This document shows, one piece after another, positions 18,541 to 28,777 of a DNA stretch of 64,000 bases; the first letter of the stretch is position 1, and each line of letters begins with the position of its first letter. The notes beneath the pieces were generated by a model. That model had not been told where the DNA came from. It ran no database searches and saw nothing but the letters and a program-made list of their open reading frames with translations. Position numbers and translations under genes: made by a program. The DNA comes from Bifidobacterium reuteri DSM 23975 (GTDB taxonomy: Bacteria > Actinomycetota > Actinomycetes > Actinomycetales > Bifidobacteriaceae), in assembly GCF_000741695.1 (NCBI RefSeq), contig NZ_JGZK01000001.1, positions 329,207 through 393,206 on the forward strand, written 5' to 3'.

Positions 18541-18837
18541 ATGGTCGCTATTCACAAGCCCGCACATGACGTGATTCTGAAGCCTATCGTCTCCGAGAAG
18601 AGCTACGCCAATTCCGATCGTGGCCAGTACACCTTCGTGGTGTCCAAGGACGCAAACAAGGTTCAGATCAAGCAGGCAATTGAAGAGATCTTCAAGGTCA
18701 AGGTGACGAACGTCAACACCCTCAACCGCGCTGGCAAGAAGCAGCGCACTCGCACCGGTTTCGGCCAGCGTGTTTCCCAGAAGCGCGCCATCGTGACCGT
18801 GGCAGAGGGCCAGACGATCGACATCTTCGGCAACTGA
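18541..18837 (+). CDS. rplW: 50S ribosomal protein L23
   Basis: L23 (98 residues) sits at the tunnel exit and docks trigger factor and SRP. Hallmarks are [13 protein letters not shown] at the N-terminus, [26 protein letters not shown] in the middle and [16 protein letters not shown]. It begins 5 bp after rplD, consistent with coupled translation. Confidence 0.97.
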   Translation: MVAIHKPAHDVILKPIVSEKSYANSDRGQYTFVVSKDANKVQIKQAIEEIFKVKVTNVNTLNRAGKKQRTRTGFGQRVSQKRAIVTVAEGQTIDIFGN

Positions 18838-18873
18838 AGGCTAGCCGAGAAAAGTTAAAGGAAGAACTATATT

Positions 18874-19704
18874 ATGGCTATCCGCGTTTACAAGCCGACG
18901 TCCGCAGGCCGTCGTAACGCGTCCGTCTCGGATTTCTCCGAGCTGACGCGCTCCACGCCTGAGAAGTCGCTTCTTCGCAAGAAGTCCAAGACCGGCGGTC
19001 GTAACTCCTACGGCCGTATCACCTCCCGCCACCGTGGCGGCGGTCACAAGCGTCAGTACCGTCTCATCGATTTCAAGCGTTGGGACAAGGACGGCGTGCC
19101 CGCAAAGGTCGCTGAGATCGAATACGATCCGAACCGTACCGCTCGTATCGCCCTGCTGCACTTCGCAGACGGCGAGAAGCGCTACATCATCGCGCCGAAG
19201 GGCATCAAGCAGGGTGACGTCATCGAGACCGGTGCCCAGGCCGATATCAAGCCGGGCAACAACCTGCCGCTGCACAGCATCCCGACCGGTACCGTGGTCC
19301 ACGCCATCGAGCTGAAGCCGCTGGGCGGCGCCAAGATCGCCCGCTCCGCCGGTGCTTCCGTCCAGCTCGTCGCAAAGGATGGCGCTTACGCCCAGCTGCG
19401 TATGCCGTCCGGCGAAATCCGCAACGTCGACGCCCGCTGCCGTGCAACCGTCGGCGAGGTCGGCAATGAGGACCACGCCAACATCCAGCTCGGCAAGGCT
19501 GGTCGCGCCCGTTGGATGGGCAAGCGCCCGATTACCCGTGGTGAATCCATGAACCCGGTCGACCACCCGCACGGCGGTCGTACCCGCGGTGGCAAGCCGC
19601 CGGTTTCCCCGTGGGGCAAGGGCGAGGTTCGTACTCGTCGTCCGAAGAAGGCTTCGAACAAGATGATTGTTCGTCGTCGTCCGTCTGGCAAGAACCGCAA
19701 GTAA
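18874..19704 (+). CDS. rplB: 50S ribosomal protein L2
   Basis: L2 (276 residues) is required for subunit joining and peptidyl transfer. The N-terminal [14 protein letters not shown] motif is near residue 52. The C-terminal signature [10 protein letters not shown], with the functionally important His, is near residue 226, followed by the basic tail [11 protein letters not shown] roughly 36-bp gap separates it from rplW. Confidence 0.98.
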   Translation: MAIRVYKPTSAGRRNASVSDFSELTRSTPEKSLLRKKSKTGGRNSYGRITSRHRGGGHKRQYRLIDFKRWDKDGVPAKVAEIEYDPNRTARIALLHFADGEKRYIIAPKGIKQGDVIETGAQADIKPGNNLPLHSIPTGTVVHAIELKPLGGAKIARSAGASVQLVAKDGAYAQLRMPSGEIRNVDARCRATVGEVGNEDHANIQLGKAGRARWMGKRPITRGESMNPVDHPHGGRTRGGKPPVSPWGKGEVRTRRPKKASNKMIVRRRPSGKNRK

Positions 19705-19719
19705 GGGAGTATCGAGAAG

Positions 19720-19998
19720 ATGACTCGTAGCATCAAGAAGGGCCCCTTCGTCGACGCCCACTTGCAGAAGAAAGTCGACGAGCAGAACGAGAAGGGCACC
19801 AAGAACGTCATCAAGACGTGGTCCCGTCGTTCGATGATCACTCCTGATTTCATCGGACACACCTTCGCCGTTCATGACGGTCGTAAGCATGTCCCGGTGT
19901 TCGTCACCGAGGCCATGGTTGGTCACAAGCTGGGTGAGTTCGCCCCCACGAAGACCTTCAAGGGTCACGTGAAGGACGACAAGAAGGCCCGCCGCTAA
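19720..19998 (+). CDS. rpsS: 30S ribosomal protein S19
   Basis: S19 (92 residues) binds 16S rRNA in the head with S13. It begins [20 protein letters not shown] and carries the signature [24 protein letters not shown] and [34 protein letters not shown] provides the ribosome site. Confidence 0.98.
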   Translation: MTRSIKKGPFVDAHLQKKVDEQNEKGTKNVIKTWSRRSMITPDFIGHTFAVHDGRKHVPVFVTEAMVGHKLGEFAPTKTFKGHVKDDKKARR

Positions 19999-20014
19999 GG
20001 ATAAGGAATAGAAC

Positions 20015-20374
20015 ATGGAAGCTAAAGCAATCGCTCGTCACGTCCGCGTGACGCCGCGCAAGGCTCGCCGCATGGTCGACCTCATCCGCGGCAAGAAGGC
20101 GACCGAAGCCGTCACCATTTTGAAGTTCGCCCCTCAGGCTGCGGCCCTGCCGGTCCGCAAGACCCTGGAGAGCGCCATCGCCAACGCTCGTGTGAAGGCC
20201 GACAAGGCCGGCGAGCCGTTCCGCGAGAACGACCTGGTCATCAAGGAGACCTTTGTTGATGAAGGCGTGACCCTCAAGCGCTTCCGCGCTCGTGCCCAGG
20301 GCCGTGCTGCTCGCATCAACAAGCGCACCTCTCACATCACGGTCGTTGTGGCTAACAAGGAAGGAGCCCGCTAA
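20015..20374 (+). CDS. rplV: 50S ribosomal protein L22
   Basis: L22 (119 residues) spans from the surface to the exit tunnel; its beta-hairpin contributes to macrolide binding in other species. Visible are [18 protein letters not shown] at the N-terminus and the C-terminal loop [24 protein letters not shown]. It ends two bases before rpsC. Confidence 0.98.
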   Translation: MEAKAIARHVRVTPRKARRMVDLIRGKKATEAVTILKFAPQAAALPVRKTLESAIANARVKADKAGEPFRENDLVIKETFVDEGVTLKRFRARAQGRAARINKRTSHITVVVANKEGAR

Positions 20375-20376
20375 AG

Positions 20377-21180
20377 ATGGGTCAGAAGATCAATCCGTTT
20401 GGCTACCGTCTGGGCATCACCGAGAACCACCGCTCCAAGTGGTTCTCCGACTCCAACAAGCCCGGCGAACGCTACCGCGACTTCGTCCTCGAGGATGATC
20501 AGATCCGCAAGGAGATGAACAAGGACCTCGAGCGCGCTGGCGTGAGCAAGATCGTGATCGAGCGCACCCGTGACCGCGTCCGCGTGGACATTCACACCGC
20601 CCGTCCGGGCATCGTGATTGGCCGTCGTGGCGCCGAGGCTGAGAAGGTCCGCGCCAAGCTCGAGAAGCTGACCGGCAAGCAGGTCCAGCTCAACATCTTC
20701 GAAGTCAAGAACGCCGCGCTGGATGCCCAGCTCGTCGCTCAGGGCATCGCAGAGCAGCTGACCAACCGCGTCACCTTCCGCCGTGCCATGCGCAAGGCTC
20801 AGCAGGACGCCATCCACGCTGGTGCCAAGGGTATCCGCATCAAGCTCTCCGGCCGCCTCGGCGGTGCGGAAATGAGCCGTTCCGAGTTCTCCCGCGAGGG
20901 TCGCGTTCCGCTGCAGACCCTCCGCGCCCTCATCGATTATGGCTTCTTCGAGGCCCGCACCACCTACGGCCGTATCGGCGTGAAGGTGTGGATCTACAAG
21001 GGCGATATGACCGAATCCGAGTTCGAAGAGCAGCAGGCTCAGCAGAACAACCGTCCTGGCCGTCGTGGCGATCGTCGTCCGCGCCGTGGCAACCGTTCCG
21101 CCGCCCAGCAGCAGTCCGCAGCCCCCAAGGCTGAAGCTCCTGCCGCCGAGGCCGCTCCTGCAGCAGAAACGAAGGAGTGA
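20377..21180 (+). CDS. rpsC: 30S ribosomal protein S3
   Basis: S3 (267 residues) lies at the mRNA entry site. It has [13 protein letters not shown] at the N-terminus, a KH domain with [13 protein letters not shown] near residue 80, and the C-terminal core [18 protein letters not shown]. After about residue 215 there is a low-complexity tail of Q/R-rich then Ala/Pro/Glu repeats, typical of actinobacterial S3 and not part of the folded core. Confidence 0.98.
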   Translation: MGQKINPFGYRLGITENHRSKWFSDSNKPGERYRDFVLEDDQIRKEMNKDLERAGVSKIVIERTRDRVRVDIHTARPGIVIGRRGAEAEKVRAKLEKLTGKQVQLNIFEVKNAALDAQLVAQGIAEQLTNRVTFRRAMRKAQQDAIHAGAKGIRIKLSGRLGGAEMSRSEFSREGRVPLQTLRALIDYGFFEARTTYGRIGVKVWIYKGDMTESEFEEQQAQQNNRPGRRGDRRPRRGNRSAAQQQSAAPKAEAPAAEAAPAAETKE

Positions 21181-21186
21181 GCAAGA

Positions 21187-21606
21187 ATGCTTATCCCCAA
21201 GAGGACTAAGTACCGCAAGCAGCACCGCCCCGTGCGTTCTGGCATGTCCAAGGGTGGCAACGAGATCAACTTTGGTGACTACGGCATCCAGGCTCTCGCC
21301 CCGGCCTACGTGACCAACCGTCAGATCGAGGCTGCACGTATCGCCATGACCCGCTACATCAAGCGCGGTGGCCGTGTGTGGATCACGATCTTCCCGGATC
21401 GTCCGCTGACCAAGCACGCTCTCGGCGCCCGAATGGGTTCCGGTAAGGGTGCTCCCGAGTTCTGGATCGCCAACATCCGCCCTGGTCGCGTGATGTTCGA
21501 GATCGGTGGCGTCTCTGACGATATCGCCAAGGAGGCCCTGCGCCGCGCCATCGATAAGCTTCCGATGAAGTGCCGCATTATCGCACGTGAAGGTGGTGAC
21601 ATCTGA
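21187..21606 (+). CDS. rplP: 50S ribosomal protein L16
   Basis: L16 (139 residues) contacts A-site tRNA. It begins [15 protein letters not shown] and has the signature [14 protein letters not shown] and [24 protein letters not shown] (positions about 60-100). The stop codon overlaps the rpmC start by one base (TGATG), so translation is probably coupled. Confidence 0.98.
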   Translation: MLIPKRTKYRKQHRPVRSGMSKGGNEINFGDYGIQALAPAYVTNRQIEAARIAMTRYIKRGGRVWITIFPDRPLTKHALGARMGSGKGAPEFWIANIRPGRVMFEIGGVSDDIAKEALRRAIDKLPMKCRIIAREGGDI

Positions 21607-21857
21607 TGGCTATCGGTACCGCTGATTACTCCATCAAGAATCTGAACGAGAAGACCGACGCGGAAATCGAAGGCTTCCTCAAGAAGTCCAAGGAAGAGCT
21701 GTTCAACCTGCGCTTCCAGCACGCGACCGGTCAGCTCGACAACACTGCCCGTCTCAAGGCCGTCAAGCGCGACATCGCCCGCATGTACACCGTGCTTCGC
21801 GAGCGTCAGCTTGGCATCAGCCAGGAGCCGGCCGCTACCGAATCCAAGGAGAAGTGA
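21606..21857 (+). CDS. rpmC: 50S ribosomal protein L29
   Basis: L29 (83 residues) is a two-helix protein at the tunnel exit near L23. The core runs from [20 protein letters not shown] to [19 protein letters not shown] and [16 protein letters not shown]. An N-terminal extension of about 12 residues and a polar C-terminal tail make it longer than the usual 65. It starts inside the rplP stop codon. Confidence 0.96.
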   Translation: MAIGTADYSIKNLNEKTDAEIEGFLKKSKEELFNLRFQHATGQLDNTARLKAVKRDIARMYTVLRERQLGISQEPAATESKEK

Positions 21858-21859
21858 TT

Positions 21860-22120
21860 ATGGCTGAAGAGCGTAACTCCCGTAAGGTTCGCCGCGGCTA
21901 CGTCGTGTCCGATAAGATGGACAAGACGATTACCGTCGAGCTCGAGCATCGTTCGACCCACCCGCTCTACGGCAAGGTCGTTCGTACCACCAGCAAGGTC
22001 AAGGCCCATGATGAACACAACGACGCCCACATTGGCGACCTCGTGAGTATTATGGAAACTCGGCCTTTGAGCAAGACCAAGCGCTGGCGTCTCGAATCCA
22101 TTATCGAGCGCGCTAAGTAA
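21860..22120 (+). CDS. rpsQ: 30S ribosomal protein S17
   Basis: S17 (86 residues) is an OB-fold primary 16S binder. It begins [20 protein letters not shown] and contains [21 protein letters not shown] and [23 protein letters not shown] at 21860 is used; an in-frame GTG two codons earlier overlaps rpmC. A strong hairpin follows before rplN. Confidence 0.97.
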   Translation: MAEERNSRKVRRGYVVSDKMDKTITVELEHRSTHPLYGKVVRTTSKVKAHDEHNDAHIGDLVSIMETRPLSKTKRWRLESIIERAK

Positions 22121-22140
22121 GTAAAGTTCGGCAAGGCTCG

Positions 22141-22185
22141 CCATTTACCGGGGCATCATGGACTCCACGATGCCCCGGTAAATGG
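22141..22185 (+). other. Perfect 17-bp hairpin between rpsQ and rplN
   Basis: CCATTTACCGGGGCATC pairs perfectly with GATGCCCCGGTAAATGG around an 11-nt loop. No T-run follows, so a standard terminator is unlikely. It marks the boundary between the S10 and spc gene blocks and may be an RNase processing site, an attenuator or a regulatory protein site. Confidence 0.7.
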
Positions 22186-22213
22186 GGAGAACCAGCTCGG
22201 CTAAGGAGAATCA

Positions 22214-22582
22214 ATGATTCAGCAGGAAACGCGGCTTCATGTCGCCGACAACACGGGTGCGAAGGAACTCCTCGCCATCCGAGTGCTCGGCGGATCGAAG
22301 CGACGCTATGCCGGCATCGGCGACGTGATCGTCGCCTCCGTCAAGGACGCCATTCCTGGCGGGTCGGTCAAGAAGGGCGACGTGGTCAAGGCCGTTGTCG
22401 TCCGCACTGTCAAGGAATCCCGTCGTACGGACGGTTCCTACATCAAGTTCGACGAGAACGCCGCCGTCATTCTCGGCTCCGGCCGTGAACCGAAGGGCAC
22501 TCGTATCTTCGGACCGGTTGGTCGTGAACTGCGTGAGCACAAGTTCATGAAGATCGTGTCCCTCGCTCCGGAGGTGATCTGA
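22214..22582 (+). CDS. rplN: 50S ribosomal protein L14
   Basis: L14 (122 residues) forms an intersubunit bridge. It begins [20 protein letters not shown] and carries CIRVLGGS-like [34 protein letters not shown] and the ending [23 protein letters not shown]. It is the first gene of the spc block after the hairpin. An AAGGAGAATCA ribosome site precedes it. Confidence 0.98.
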   Translation: MIQQETRLHVADNTGAKELLAIRVLGGSKRRYAGIGDVIVASVKDAIPGGSVKKGDVVKAVVVRTVKESRRTDGSYIKFDENAAVILGSGREPKGTRIFGPVGRELREHKFMKIVSLAPEVI

Positions 22583-22583
22583 C

Positions 22584-22919
22584 ATGGTAGCCAAGATTAA
22601 GAGCGGCGATCTGGTCAAGGTCATCCGTGGCAAGGACCGCGGTAAGGAAGGCACCGTGAAGCGTGTGCTTCCGAACGACCGACTGATCGTTGAAGGCGTT
22701 CAGATCGTCAAGAAGCATGTGCGTGCCACCCAGCAGGGTCAGCAGGCAGGCATTGTGTCCACCGAGGCTCCGATTCATCGCTCCAACGTGATGATCATCG
22801 ATCCGGAGACCAAGCAGCCTACCCGCGTGGGTGTCACCATCAAGGAAGAGGCGCGTGACGGCAAGGTGAAGACCGTGCGCGTGCGCGTCGCCAAGAAGTC
22901 CGGAAAGGAGCTGGCATGA
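22584..22919 (+). CDS. rplX: 50S ribosomal protein L24
   Basis: L24 (111 residues) initiates 50S assembly. The KOW motif [20 protein letters not shown] is at the N-terminus, followed by [19 protein letters not shown]. The last four bases, ATGA, overlap the rplE start codon, so translation of the two is coupled. Confidence 0.97.
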   Translation: MVAKIKSGDLVKVIRGKDRGKEGTVKRVLPNDRLIVEGVQIVKKHVRATQQGQQAGIVSTEAPIHRSNVMIIDPETKQPTRVGVTIKEEARDGKVKTVRVRVAKKSGKELA

Positions 22920-23488
22920 CCGATACCACTGTCGAAGCGCCGGCCACCCCGCGCTTGAAGGCCAAGTACAACGAGCAGATCATCGCTGAGCTCGAGAAGG
23001 AGTTCAAGTACTCCAACCCGATGCAGGTCGCTCGTGTCCAGAAGGTCGTTGTCTCCATGGGCGTTGGTGCCGCTGCTCGTGACTCCAAGCTCATCGAAGG
23101 TGCCGTCAAGGATCTCACTGTGATCACCGGCCAGAAGCCGAAGATCACCAAGGCCAAGAAGTCCGTCGCTCAGTTCCATCTGCGCGAAGGCCAGGCCATC
23201 GGCGCGTACGTCACCCTGCGTGGCGACCGCATGTGGGAGTTCCTGGATCGTCTGCTGACCCTTGCGCTGCCTCGTATCCGCGACTTCCGCGGTATCAACG
23301 GCCACCAGTTCGATGGCCAGGGCAACTACAACTTTGGTCTCACCGAGCAGTCCATGTTCCACGAGATCGATCCGGATGCGATCGACCACGTGCGCGGTAT
23401 GGATATCACTGTGGTGACCTCCACCAAGGACGACAAGGAAGCCTACGCTCTGCTGAAGCACCTCGGCTTCCCCTTCAAGGAGAACTGA
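22916..23488 (+). CDS. rplE: 50S ribosomal protein L5
   Basis: L5 (190 residues) binds 5S rRNA and contacts P-site tRNA. It contains [16 protein letters not shown], the 5S-binding [43 protein letters not shown] and the C-terminal [13 protein letters not shown]. It has an N-terminal addition of about 12 residues relative to E. coli. Confidence 0.98.
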   Translation: MTDTTVEAPATPRLKAKYNEQIIAELEKEFKYSNPMQVARVQKVVVSMGVGAAARDSKLIEGAVKDLTVITGQKPKITKAKKSVAQFHLREGQAIGAYVTLRGDRMWEFLDRLLTLALPRIRDFRGINGHQFDGQGNYNFGLTEQSMFHEIDPDAIDHVRGMDITVVTSTKDDKEAYALLKHLGFPFKEN

Positions 23489-23489
23489 T

Positions 23490-23675
23490 ATGGCAAAAAC
23501 CGCTCTTAAGAACAAGGCGGCCGGCAAGCCGAAGTTCAAGGTGCGCGCTTACACGCGCTGCCAGGTCTGCGGTCGTCCCCACTCCGTCTACCGCAAGTTC
23601 GGCCTGTGCCGCATCTGCCTTCGTGAGAAGGCCCACCGCGGCGAGCTGCCCGGAGTTACGAAGTCCAGTTGGTAA
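23490..23675 (+). CDS. rpsZ: 30S ribosomal protein S14, zinc-binding type Z
   Basis: The 61-residue S14 carries two CxxC pairs, CQVC near residue 24 and CRIC near residue 40, the short zinc-ribbon (C+) form. Actinobacteria may carry a second, zinc-independent S14 for zinc limitation; none is in this window. The end [12 protein letters not shown] is characteristic. It starts one base after rplE. Confidence 0.97.
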   Translation: MAKTALKNKAAGKPKFKVRAYTRCQVCGRPHSVYRKFGLCRICLREKAHRGELPGVTKSSW

Positions 23676-23701
23676 ACATCGACGCTGAAGGTCCGCGGCA
23701 C

Positions 23702-23723
23702 GTTCCGCCCATGAGGGCGGAAC
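23702..23723 (+). other. 9-bp hairpin between rpsZ and rpsH
   Basis: GTTCCGCCC-ATGA-GGGCGGAAC is a perfect stem-loop in the leader of rpsH. In E. coli, S8 represses the spc operon by binding near here, but this hairpin lacks the obvious bulged S8 site, so its role is open. Confidence 0.5.
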
Positions 23724-23763
23724 AGCGGCGGAAACCACGGCGAGAAAGGGCATGAAGCCCAAA

Positions 23764-24162
23764 ATGACAATGACAGATCCGATCGCAGACATGCTGACGC
23801 GTCTGCGTAACGCGAGCGCGGCCAAGCACGAAACCGTGGATATGCCGTACTCGAAGTTCAAGGCGAACATCGCCGAGATCCTGAAGCGTGAAGGTTACAT
23901 CAAGGACTTCACCGCCAAGGAAGCCAAGGTCGGCCAGACTCTTGAGGTCACCCTCAAGTACGGTCCGAACGGTGAGCGTTCCATTCAGGGCATCAAGCGC
24001 ATCTCCAAGCCGGGTCTTCGCCGTTACGCGAAGTCCGACTCCCTGCCGATGCCGCTCGGTGGCCTGGGCATCGCCATCATCTCGACCTCCTCGGGACTGC
24101 TGACTCAGAAGGAATGCCTCGACCGAGGCATTGGCGGCGAGATTGTCGCCTTCGTGTGGTGA
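23764..24162 (+). CDS. rpsH: 30S ribosomal protein S8
   Basis: S8 (132 residues) is a primary 16S binder. The start ATG at 23764 gives [18 protein letters not shown], the standard N-terminus; an in-frame ATG at 23752 sits only one base after the GAAAGGG site, so is less likely. The C-terminal signature [22 protein letters not shown](VW) is present. Confidence 0.97.
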   Translation: MTMTDPIADMLTRLRNASAAKHETVDMPYSKFKANIAEILKREGYIKDFTAKEAKVGQTLEVTLKYGPNGERSIQGIKRISKPGLRRYAKSDSLPMPLGGLGIAIISTSSGLLTQKECLDRGIGGEIVAFVW

Positions 24163-24179
24163 GAAAGGAGAGCTGAAAC

Positions 24180-24719
24180 ATGGCATCGCATATTGGTAAG
24201 CTCCCCGTCGCCATCCCTGCTGGCGTCGAAGTCAAGATCGACGGTCAGAACTTCTCGGCCAAGGGTGCCAAGGGTTCCGACTCCTACGTGGTTCCGGAAG
24301 GCATCTCCGCTGTCGTCGAAGGCAACGAGATCATTCTCACCCCGGCCGATGACCTGCGTCCGACCCGTGCCAAGCACGGTCTGGCCCGTTCCATCATCGC
24401 CGGCATGGTCAAGGGTGTGCACGATGGCTACTCCAAGACCCTCGAGATCGTCGGCACAGGTTACCGCGCCGTCGCCAAGGGCCAGGGCATCGAGTTCTTC
24501 CTCGGCTACTCCCACACCATCACCGTCAACCCGCCCGAAGGCATCACGCTGAAGGTCACCGATCCGACCCATGTGGTCGTTGAGGGCTCTGACAAGCAGG
24601 TCGTCGGCCAGGTTGCCGCCAACATCCGCAAGCTGCGCGCTCCGGAGCCTTACAAGGGCAAGGGCGTCAAGTACGCCGACGAGCACATCCTGCGCAAGGC
24701 TGGAAAGGCTGGTAAGTGA
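24180..24719 (+). CDS. rplF: 50S ribosomal protein L6
   Basis: L6 (179 residues) has two similar domains near the factor-binding site. It begins [20 protein letters not shown] and carries the C-terminal signature [15 protein letters not shown] [32 protein letters not shown] precedes the ATG. Confidence 0.98.
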   Translation: MASHIGKLPVAIPAGVEVKIDGQNFSAKGAKGSDSYVVPEGISAVVEGNEIILTPADDLRPTRAKHGLARSIIAGMVKGVHDGYSKTLEIVGTGYRAVAKGQGIEFFLGYSHTITVNPPEGITLKVTDPTHVVVEGSDKQVVGQVAANIRKLRAPEPYKGKGVKYADEHILRKAGKAGK

Positions 24720-24720
24720 T

Positions 24721-25092
24721 ATGAGCGTTGCAATTCTCGGAAAGGGCAAGAAGGTCGCCCTCAAGCGCCGTCATGCACGCATTCGCAAGCGCATCTCCGG
24801 CACCCCCGAGCGTCCGCGCCTGGTGGTCACCCGCTCCAACCGCCACATGGTTGCCCAGGTGGTCGACGACACCAAGGGCGTGACTCTGGTGTCCGCTTCC
24901 ACTCTGCAGGCCGACTTCGCCGGCTTCCAGGGCACCAAGGTTGAGGCTGCCAAGAAGGTCGGCGAGCTGATTGCCGACAAGGCCAAGGCTGCCGGCATCA
25001 CCGCAGTCGTCTTCGACCGTGGTGGCAACAAGTACACTGGTCGCGTCGCAGCTGTTGCTGAAGGCGCCCGCGAGGGAGGTCTGGCACTGTGA
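24721..25092 (+). CDS. rplR: 50S ribosomal protein L18
   Basis: L18 (123 residues) binds 5S rRNA with L5. It begins [20 protein letters not shown] and contains [20 protein letters not shown] and [27 protein letters not shown]. The ATG lies one base after the rplF stop; longer in-frame extensions lie inside rplF. Its stop overlaps the rpsE GTG by four bases. Confidence 0.97.
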   Translation: MSVAILGKGKKVALKRRHARIRKRISGTPERPRLVVTRSNRHMVAQVVDDTKGVTLVSASTLQADFAGFQGTKVEAAKKVGELIADKAKAAGITAVVFDRGGNKYTGRVAAVAEGAREGGLAL

Positions 25093-25817
25093 GCGACAAC
25101 GAAGCAAAGGAAACCCAAGTGGCTGAAGAAACTCAGAACACTGTGGCGACCGAATCCAACAACGAGGACCGCAAGGGTCGTCGTGGCCAGCGCGGTGAGG
25201 GCCGTCGTGGCGAGCGTCGTAACCGTCGCGAGGAAAACCGCGGCGACGAAATGCTCGATCGCGTGGTGACCATCAACCGTGTGTCCAAGACCCACAAGGG
25301 TGGTCGTACCTTCAGCTTTGCCGCCCTCGTGGTGGTCGGCGATGGTAACGGCACCGTTGGTGTTGGCTACGGCAAGTCCCGTGAGGTCCCGGCCGCCATC
25401 GCCAAGGGCCAGCTCGACGCCAAGAAGCACATGTTCACTGTGCCTCGCGTCCGCGGCACCATCACCCACCCGGTTCAGGGCCACGATGCCGCAGGCACCG
25501 TGCTCCTGCTCCCGGCAGCTCCGGGTACTGGCGTAATCGCCGGTGGCTCCGTGCGCGCCGTTATGGAATGCGCCGGCATCACCGACGTGCTGTCCAAGTC
25601 CATGGGCTCTGCCACCGCCGTGAACGTCGTCCGCGCCACTGTGGCTGCCCTCAAGCAGCTCGAGGAGCCGGAAGAGATCGCAGCCCGTCGTGGCCTCGCT
25701 CTGAACGAAGTCGCTCCTGACAACCTGCTGCGTGCCCGCGCCGAAGGCATCGCCGAAGCCCGCAAGGCTCGCGAAGAGGCTGCTGCCAAGGCCGCTGAAG
25801 AGAAGGATGGTGAGTGA
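25089..25817 (+). CDS. rpsE: 30S ribosomal protein S5
   Basis: S5 (242 residues) has roles in decoding accuracy. The conserved core begins near residue 57 ([22 protein letters not shown]) and includes [15 protein letters not shown]. The first 55 residues are an acidic then Arg/Gly-rich extension, and the tail is Ala/Glu-rich. The GTG at 25089 overlaps the rplR stop; a later in-frame start within the extension cannot be excluded. Confidence 0.97.
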   Translation: MSDNEAKETQVAEETQNTVATESNNEDRKGRRGQRGEGRRGERRNRREENRGDEMLDRVVTINRVSKTHKGGRTFSFAALVVVGDGNGTVGVGYGKSREVPAAIAKGQLDAKKHMFTVPRVRGTITHPVQGHDAAGTVLLLPAAPGTGVIAGGSVRAVMECAGITDVLSKSMGSATAVNVVRATVAALKQLEEPEEIAARRGLALNEVAPDNLLRARAEGIAEARKAREEAAAKAAEEKDGE

Positions 25818-25822
25818 TAATC

Positions 25823-26008
25823 ATGGCTAAGAACCTGAAGATTACCCTGCATCACGGTCTCGTGAACCGTACTCCGGCTCAGCGCGCTACCGCCAAGACC
25901 CTCGGTCTGAACAAGATCGGTAAGACCGTCGTCCGTCCGGACACCCCGGCCAACCGTGGCTTGGCTAACGCCTTGCGCCACCTGGTCACCGTCGAGGAGG
26001 TTGACTGA
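25823..26008 (+). CDS. rpmD: 50S ribosomal protein L30
   Basis: L30 (61 residues) is recognised by [18 protein letters not shown] and [24 protein letters not shown] at 25823 (MAKNLK) is preferred to the in-frame start three codons earlier that overlaps the rpsE end region. It lies between rpsE and rplO as in other spc operons. Confidence 0.97.
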   Translation: MAKNLKITLHHGLVNRTPAQRATAKTLGLNKIGKTVVRPDTPANRGLANALRHLVTVEEVD

Positions 26009-26010
26009 TT

Positions 26011-26463
26011 ATGGCAGATAACGAAATCCTGCAGATGCACGACCTGAAGCCCGCTCCGGGCGCCAACAAGGATCGCACCCGCGTTGGCCGTGGTGAAGGT
26101 TCCAAGGGCAAGACCGCTGGTCGTGGCGCCAAGGGCCAGACCAAGCGCAATCACGTGCGTCCTGGCTTCGAAGGTGGCCAGCTCCCGCTGTACATGCGCC
26201 TGCCGAAGCTTCGTGGCTTCAAGAACCCGTTCAGGGTCGAGTTCCAGGTCATCAACATCGCACGTCTTGTGGAGCTCTTCCCCGAGGGTGGCGACGTGAC
26301 CGTGGCCGACCTGATCGCCAAGGGCGCTGTGCGCAGCAACGCTCCGGTCAAGGTTCTGGGTGAAGGCGAAACCACCGTTGCTTTCAACCTCAAGGGTGTG
26401 AAGGCTTCGGCTTCCGCCAAGTCCAAGATCGAAGCAGCTGGTGGCTCCATCTCCGAGGACTGA
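26011..26463 (+). CDS. rplO: 50S ribosomal protein L15
   Basis: L15 (150 residues) is a late-assembly protein. The Gly-rich N-terminus [20 protein letters not shown] and the motif [18 protein letters not shown] are typical. It is the last gene of this block; a long hairpin and a new promoter region separate it from secY. Confidence 0.98.
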   Translation: MADNEILQMHDLKPAPGANKDRTRVGRGEGSKGKTAGRGAKGQTKRNHVRPGFEGGQLPLYMRLPKLRGFKNPFRVEFQVINIARLVELFPEGGDVTVADLIAKGAVRSNAPVKVLGEGETTVAFNLKGVKASASAKSKIEAAGGSISED

Positions 26464-26490
26464 TAGTCTCTCTGAGGAGCTGATCACAGC

Positions 26491-26540
26491 AATATGACTA
26501 ACCCCCGTTCGCTTTCCGGTGGACGGGGGTTCGTCATATT
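26491..26540 (+). terminator. Hairpin terminator after rplO
   Basis: AATATGACTAACCCCCGT pairs with ACGGGGGTTCGTCATATT (17 of 18 positions) around a 14-nt loop; CGTTTTTC follows ten bases later. It separates the spc block from secY. Confidence 0.75.
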
Positions 26541-26737
26541 CCAACGTTTTTCAAGTACTGCCTACCCGGGCTAACGTCCATCGGTGATTCATCGTCCTCG
26601 AATATTGGACGAATATTAGAGATCATCACTATGCTTTTCTCGAGACATAGGTGTGGCAAGTAGGCACGTTAGACTATGCTCGTTCGATAGTTTGTGTATT
26701 TGTGCGCTCCCAAGCGTGCCATAGGGAGGAAATCCAG
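26541..26737 (+). promoter_or_regulatory. Promoter and leader region of secY
   Basis: About 200 bp, A/T-richer than the flanks, between the rplO terminator and secY. Several weak -10-like hexamers occur (TAGACTATGC region near 26670); none is decisive. The gap plus terminator suggests that secY onward is transcribed from its own promoter. Confidence 0.4.
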
Positions 26738-28075
26738 GTGAGGACATTAATCCAGGCCCTGAAGACTAAGGAACTCAGGAAGAAGATCCTATTCGTCCTG
26801 TTCATCATCATCATCTACCGTATCGGGTCGTTCATTCCGACCCCGGGCGTGGATTATTCGGTGGTGCAGGAGTGCGTCGGCAAGATGCAGACCGCGTCCG
26901 AGAACTTCATCGGTCTGGTGAACCTCTTCTCCGGTGGCGCCATGCTGCAGTTGTCCATCTTCGCGTTGGGCGTCATGCCGTACATCACGGCATCCATCGT
27001 CGTGCAGCTGCTGCGTGTGGTCATCCCGCGCTTTGAGGCATTGCACAAGGAGGGCCAGTCCGGCGAGGCCAAGCTCACCCAGTACACGCGTTACCTGACC
27101 ATCGGCCTGGCCGTCCTCCAGTCCACGACCATCCTGGTCACCGCGCGTTCCGGCGCCCTGTTCAACTATGCGTGCGTCCAGGTCATCCCGGACGGCTCCG
27201 TGTGGAACCTCGTCGTCATGGTGCTGATCATGACCGGCGGCACCGGTCTGATCATGTGGATGGCCGAGCTCGTGACCGACAAGGGCATCGGCCAGGGCAT
27301 GTCCATCTTGATCTTCATGTCCATCTGCTCCGGCTTCCTGCCCCAATTGTGGGAGATCGGCTGGGGCACCAACGGCACCGACGGCGACTGGGCCAAGTTC
27401 GCCATCGTGGTCTCGGTGCTCGTCGTCATCCTCATCTTCGTGGACTTCGTGGAACTGTGCCAGCGTCGTGTGCCTGTCCAGTACACGCGCCGCATGATCG
27501 GCCGCAAGATGTACGGCGGCTCCTCCACCTACCTGCCGCTCAAGATCAACATGTCCGGCGTGATCCCCCCGATCTTCGCGTCCTCCATCCTCGCCATCCC
27601 GACCCTGATCGCCCAGTTCGGCAAGTCCGACCAGTCGTGGGTCAAGTGGATCAACGCGAATCTGGCGAACACCACGAGCGTGTGGTACATCGCCCTGTAC
27701 GCGCTGATGATCGTGTTCTTCTGCTTCTTCTACACGTCCATCACGTTCAACCCGGACGAGACCGCCGACAACATGAAGCAGTACGGCGGTTTCATCCCCG
27801 GCATCCGTGCCGGCAACGCCACCAGCCGCTACCTGACCTATGTGATGAACAGGCTCAACACGGTGGGCGCCGTCTACCTACTGTTCGTGGCCCTGATCCC
27901 GACCGTGCTGATCATGGCGCTCGGACTGAACGCGCAGCTGCCGTTCGGCGGCACCACCATCCTGATCATCGCCGGCGTGGGTCTCGACACCCTGCGTCAG
28001 GCCCGGGCCCAGACCGAGCAGTTCCAGTACACCGGTTTCCTGCTCGAAAACGTGGATCACAAGGAAGGCAAGTAA
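26738..28075 (+). CDS. secY: Preprotein translocase subunit SecY
   Basis: SecY (445 residues) forms the membrane protein-conducting channel with SecE and SecG. Ten hydrophobic segments are visible, beginning ILFVLFIIIIYRIGSFIPTPG with the plug region after it, then ALGVMPYITASIVVQLL and the cytoplasmic loop RRVPVQYTRRMIGRKMYGG. The GTG start (VRTLIQALKTKELRKK) is set by GGGAGGA 8 bp upstream; residues further upstream are not SecY-like. adk and infA follow, the classical order. Confidence 0.97.
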   Translation: MRTLIQALKTKELRKKILFVLFIIIIYRIGSFIPTPGVDYSVVQECVGKMQTASENFIGLVNLFSGGAMLQLSIFALGVMPYITASIVVQLLRVVIPRFEALHKEGQSGEAKLTQYTRYLTIGLAVLQSTTILVTARSGALFNYACVQVIPDGSVWNLVVMVLIMTGGTGLIMWMAELVTDKGIGQGMSILIFMSICSGFLPQLWEIGWGTNGTDGDWAKFAIVVSVLVVILIFVDFVELCQRRVPVQYTRRMIGRKMYGGSSTYLPLKINMSGVIPPIFASSILAIPTLIAQFGKSDQSWVKWINANLANTTSVWYIALYALMIVFFCFFYTSITFNPDETADNMKQYGGFIPGIRAGNATSRYLTYVMNRLNTVGAVYLLFVALIPTVLIMALGLNAQLPFGGTTILIIAGVGLDTLRQARAQTEQFQYTGFLLENVDHKEGK

Positions 28076-28166
28076 GCCTCCAATGACATCGGCACGGTTG
28101 GCATATGGCCAGTCGTGCCGATTCCGTACTAATACAACGACAAGCACTATCAAAAGGAGATAAACC

Positions 28167-28727
28167 ATGCGTCTGCTCATCATGGGTCCTCAGGGCGTGG
28201 GCAAGGGCACTCAGGCCGCACTGCTCGCCGAGCATTTTGACATCCCCACCATTTCCACGGGTGATATCTTCCGCTTCAACATCAAGAACAAGACGGAACT
28301 GGGTCTGGAGGCCATGAGCTACACCGACAAGGGCGAGCTCGTGCCGGATTCCCTGACCAACAAGATCGTCAAGGATCGTCTGGCCAAGGAGGATTGCGCC
28401 AACGGCTGGATTCTTGATGGCTATCCGCGAAACGCCGCTCAGGTCGAAGCCCTCGATCAGATGCTCGACGAGCTGGGCACCCCGCTTGACCATGTGGTGG
28501 CGCTCGAGGCCGACCGCGAAGTGCTGCTGGAGCGTATGAAGAAGCGCGCCGCAGAGCAGGGACGTGCCGATGACACTCCGGAGGCCATCGCAAAGCGTCT
28601 GGAAACGTACGAGAAGGAAACCGCTCCTCTGCTTGACATCTACAAGTCTCGCGGCCTGCTGGTGCTTGAGAACGGTGTCGGTGAGATCAGCGAGATCAGC
28701 AAGCGCATCATCAGCGACCTGCACTGA
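28167..28727 (+). CDS. adk: Adenylate kinase
   Basis: Adk (186 residues) interconverts ATP plus AMP with 2 ADP. The P-loop GPQGVGKGT is at residues 7-15, TGDIFRFNIKN and DGYPRNAAQ follow the AMP-binding pattern, and the LID is reduced, giving the short form common in actinobacteria (E. coli has 214 residues). AAAAGGAGATAAACC provides the ribosome site. A 91-bp spacer separates it from secY. Confidence 0.97.
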   Translation: MRLLIMGPQGVGKGTQAALLAEHFDIPTISTGDIFRFNIKNKTELGLEAMSYTDKGELVPDSLTNKIVKDRLAKEDCANGWILDGYPRNAAQVEALDQMLDELGTPLDHVVALEADREVLLERMKKRAAEQGRADDTPEAIAKRLETYEKETAPLLDIYKSRGLLVLENGVGEISEISKRIISDLH

Positions 28728-28777
28728 GTCAGCCAACGAAGAGTTGATTCGATAGTTCCGATATCACAGATCGGATC

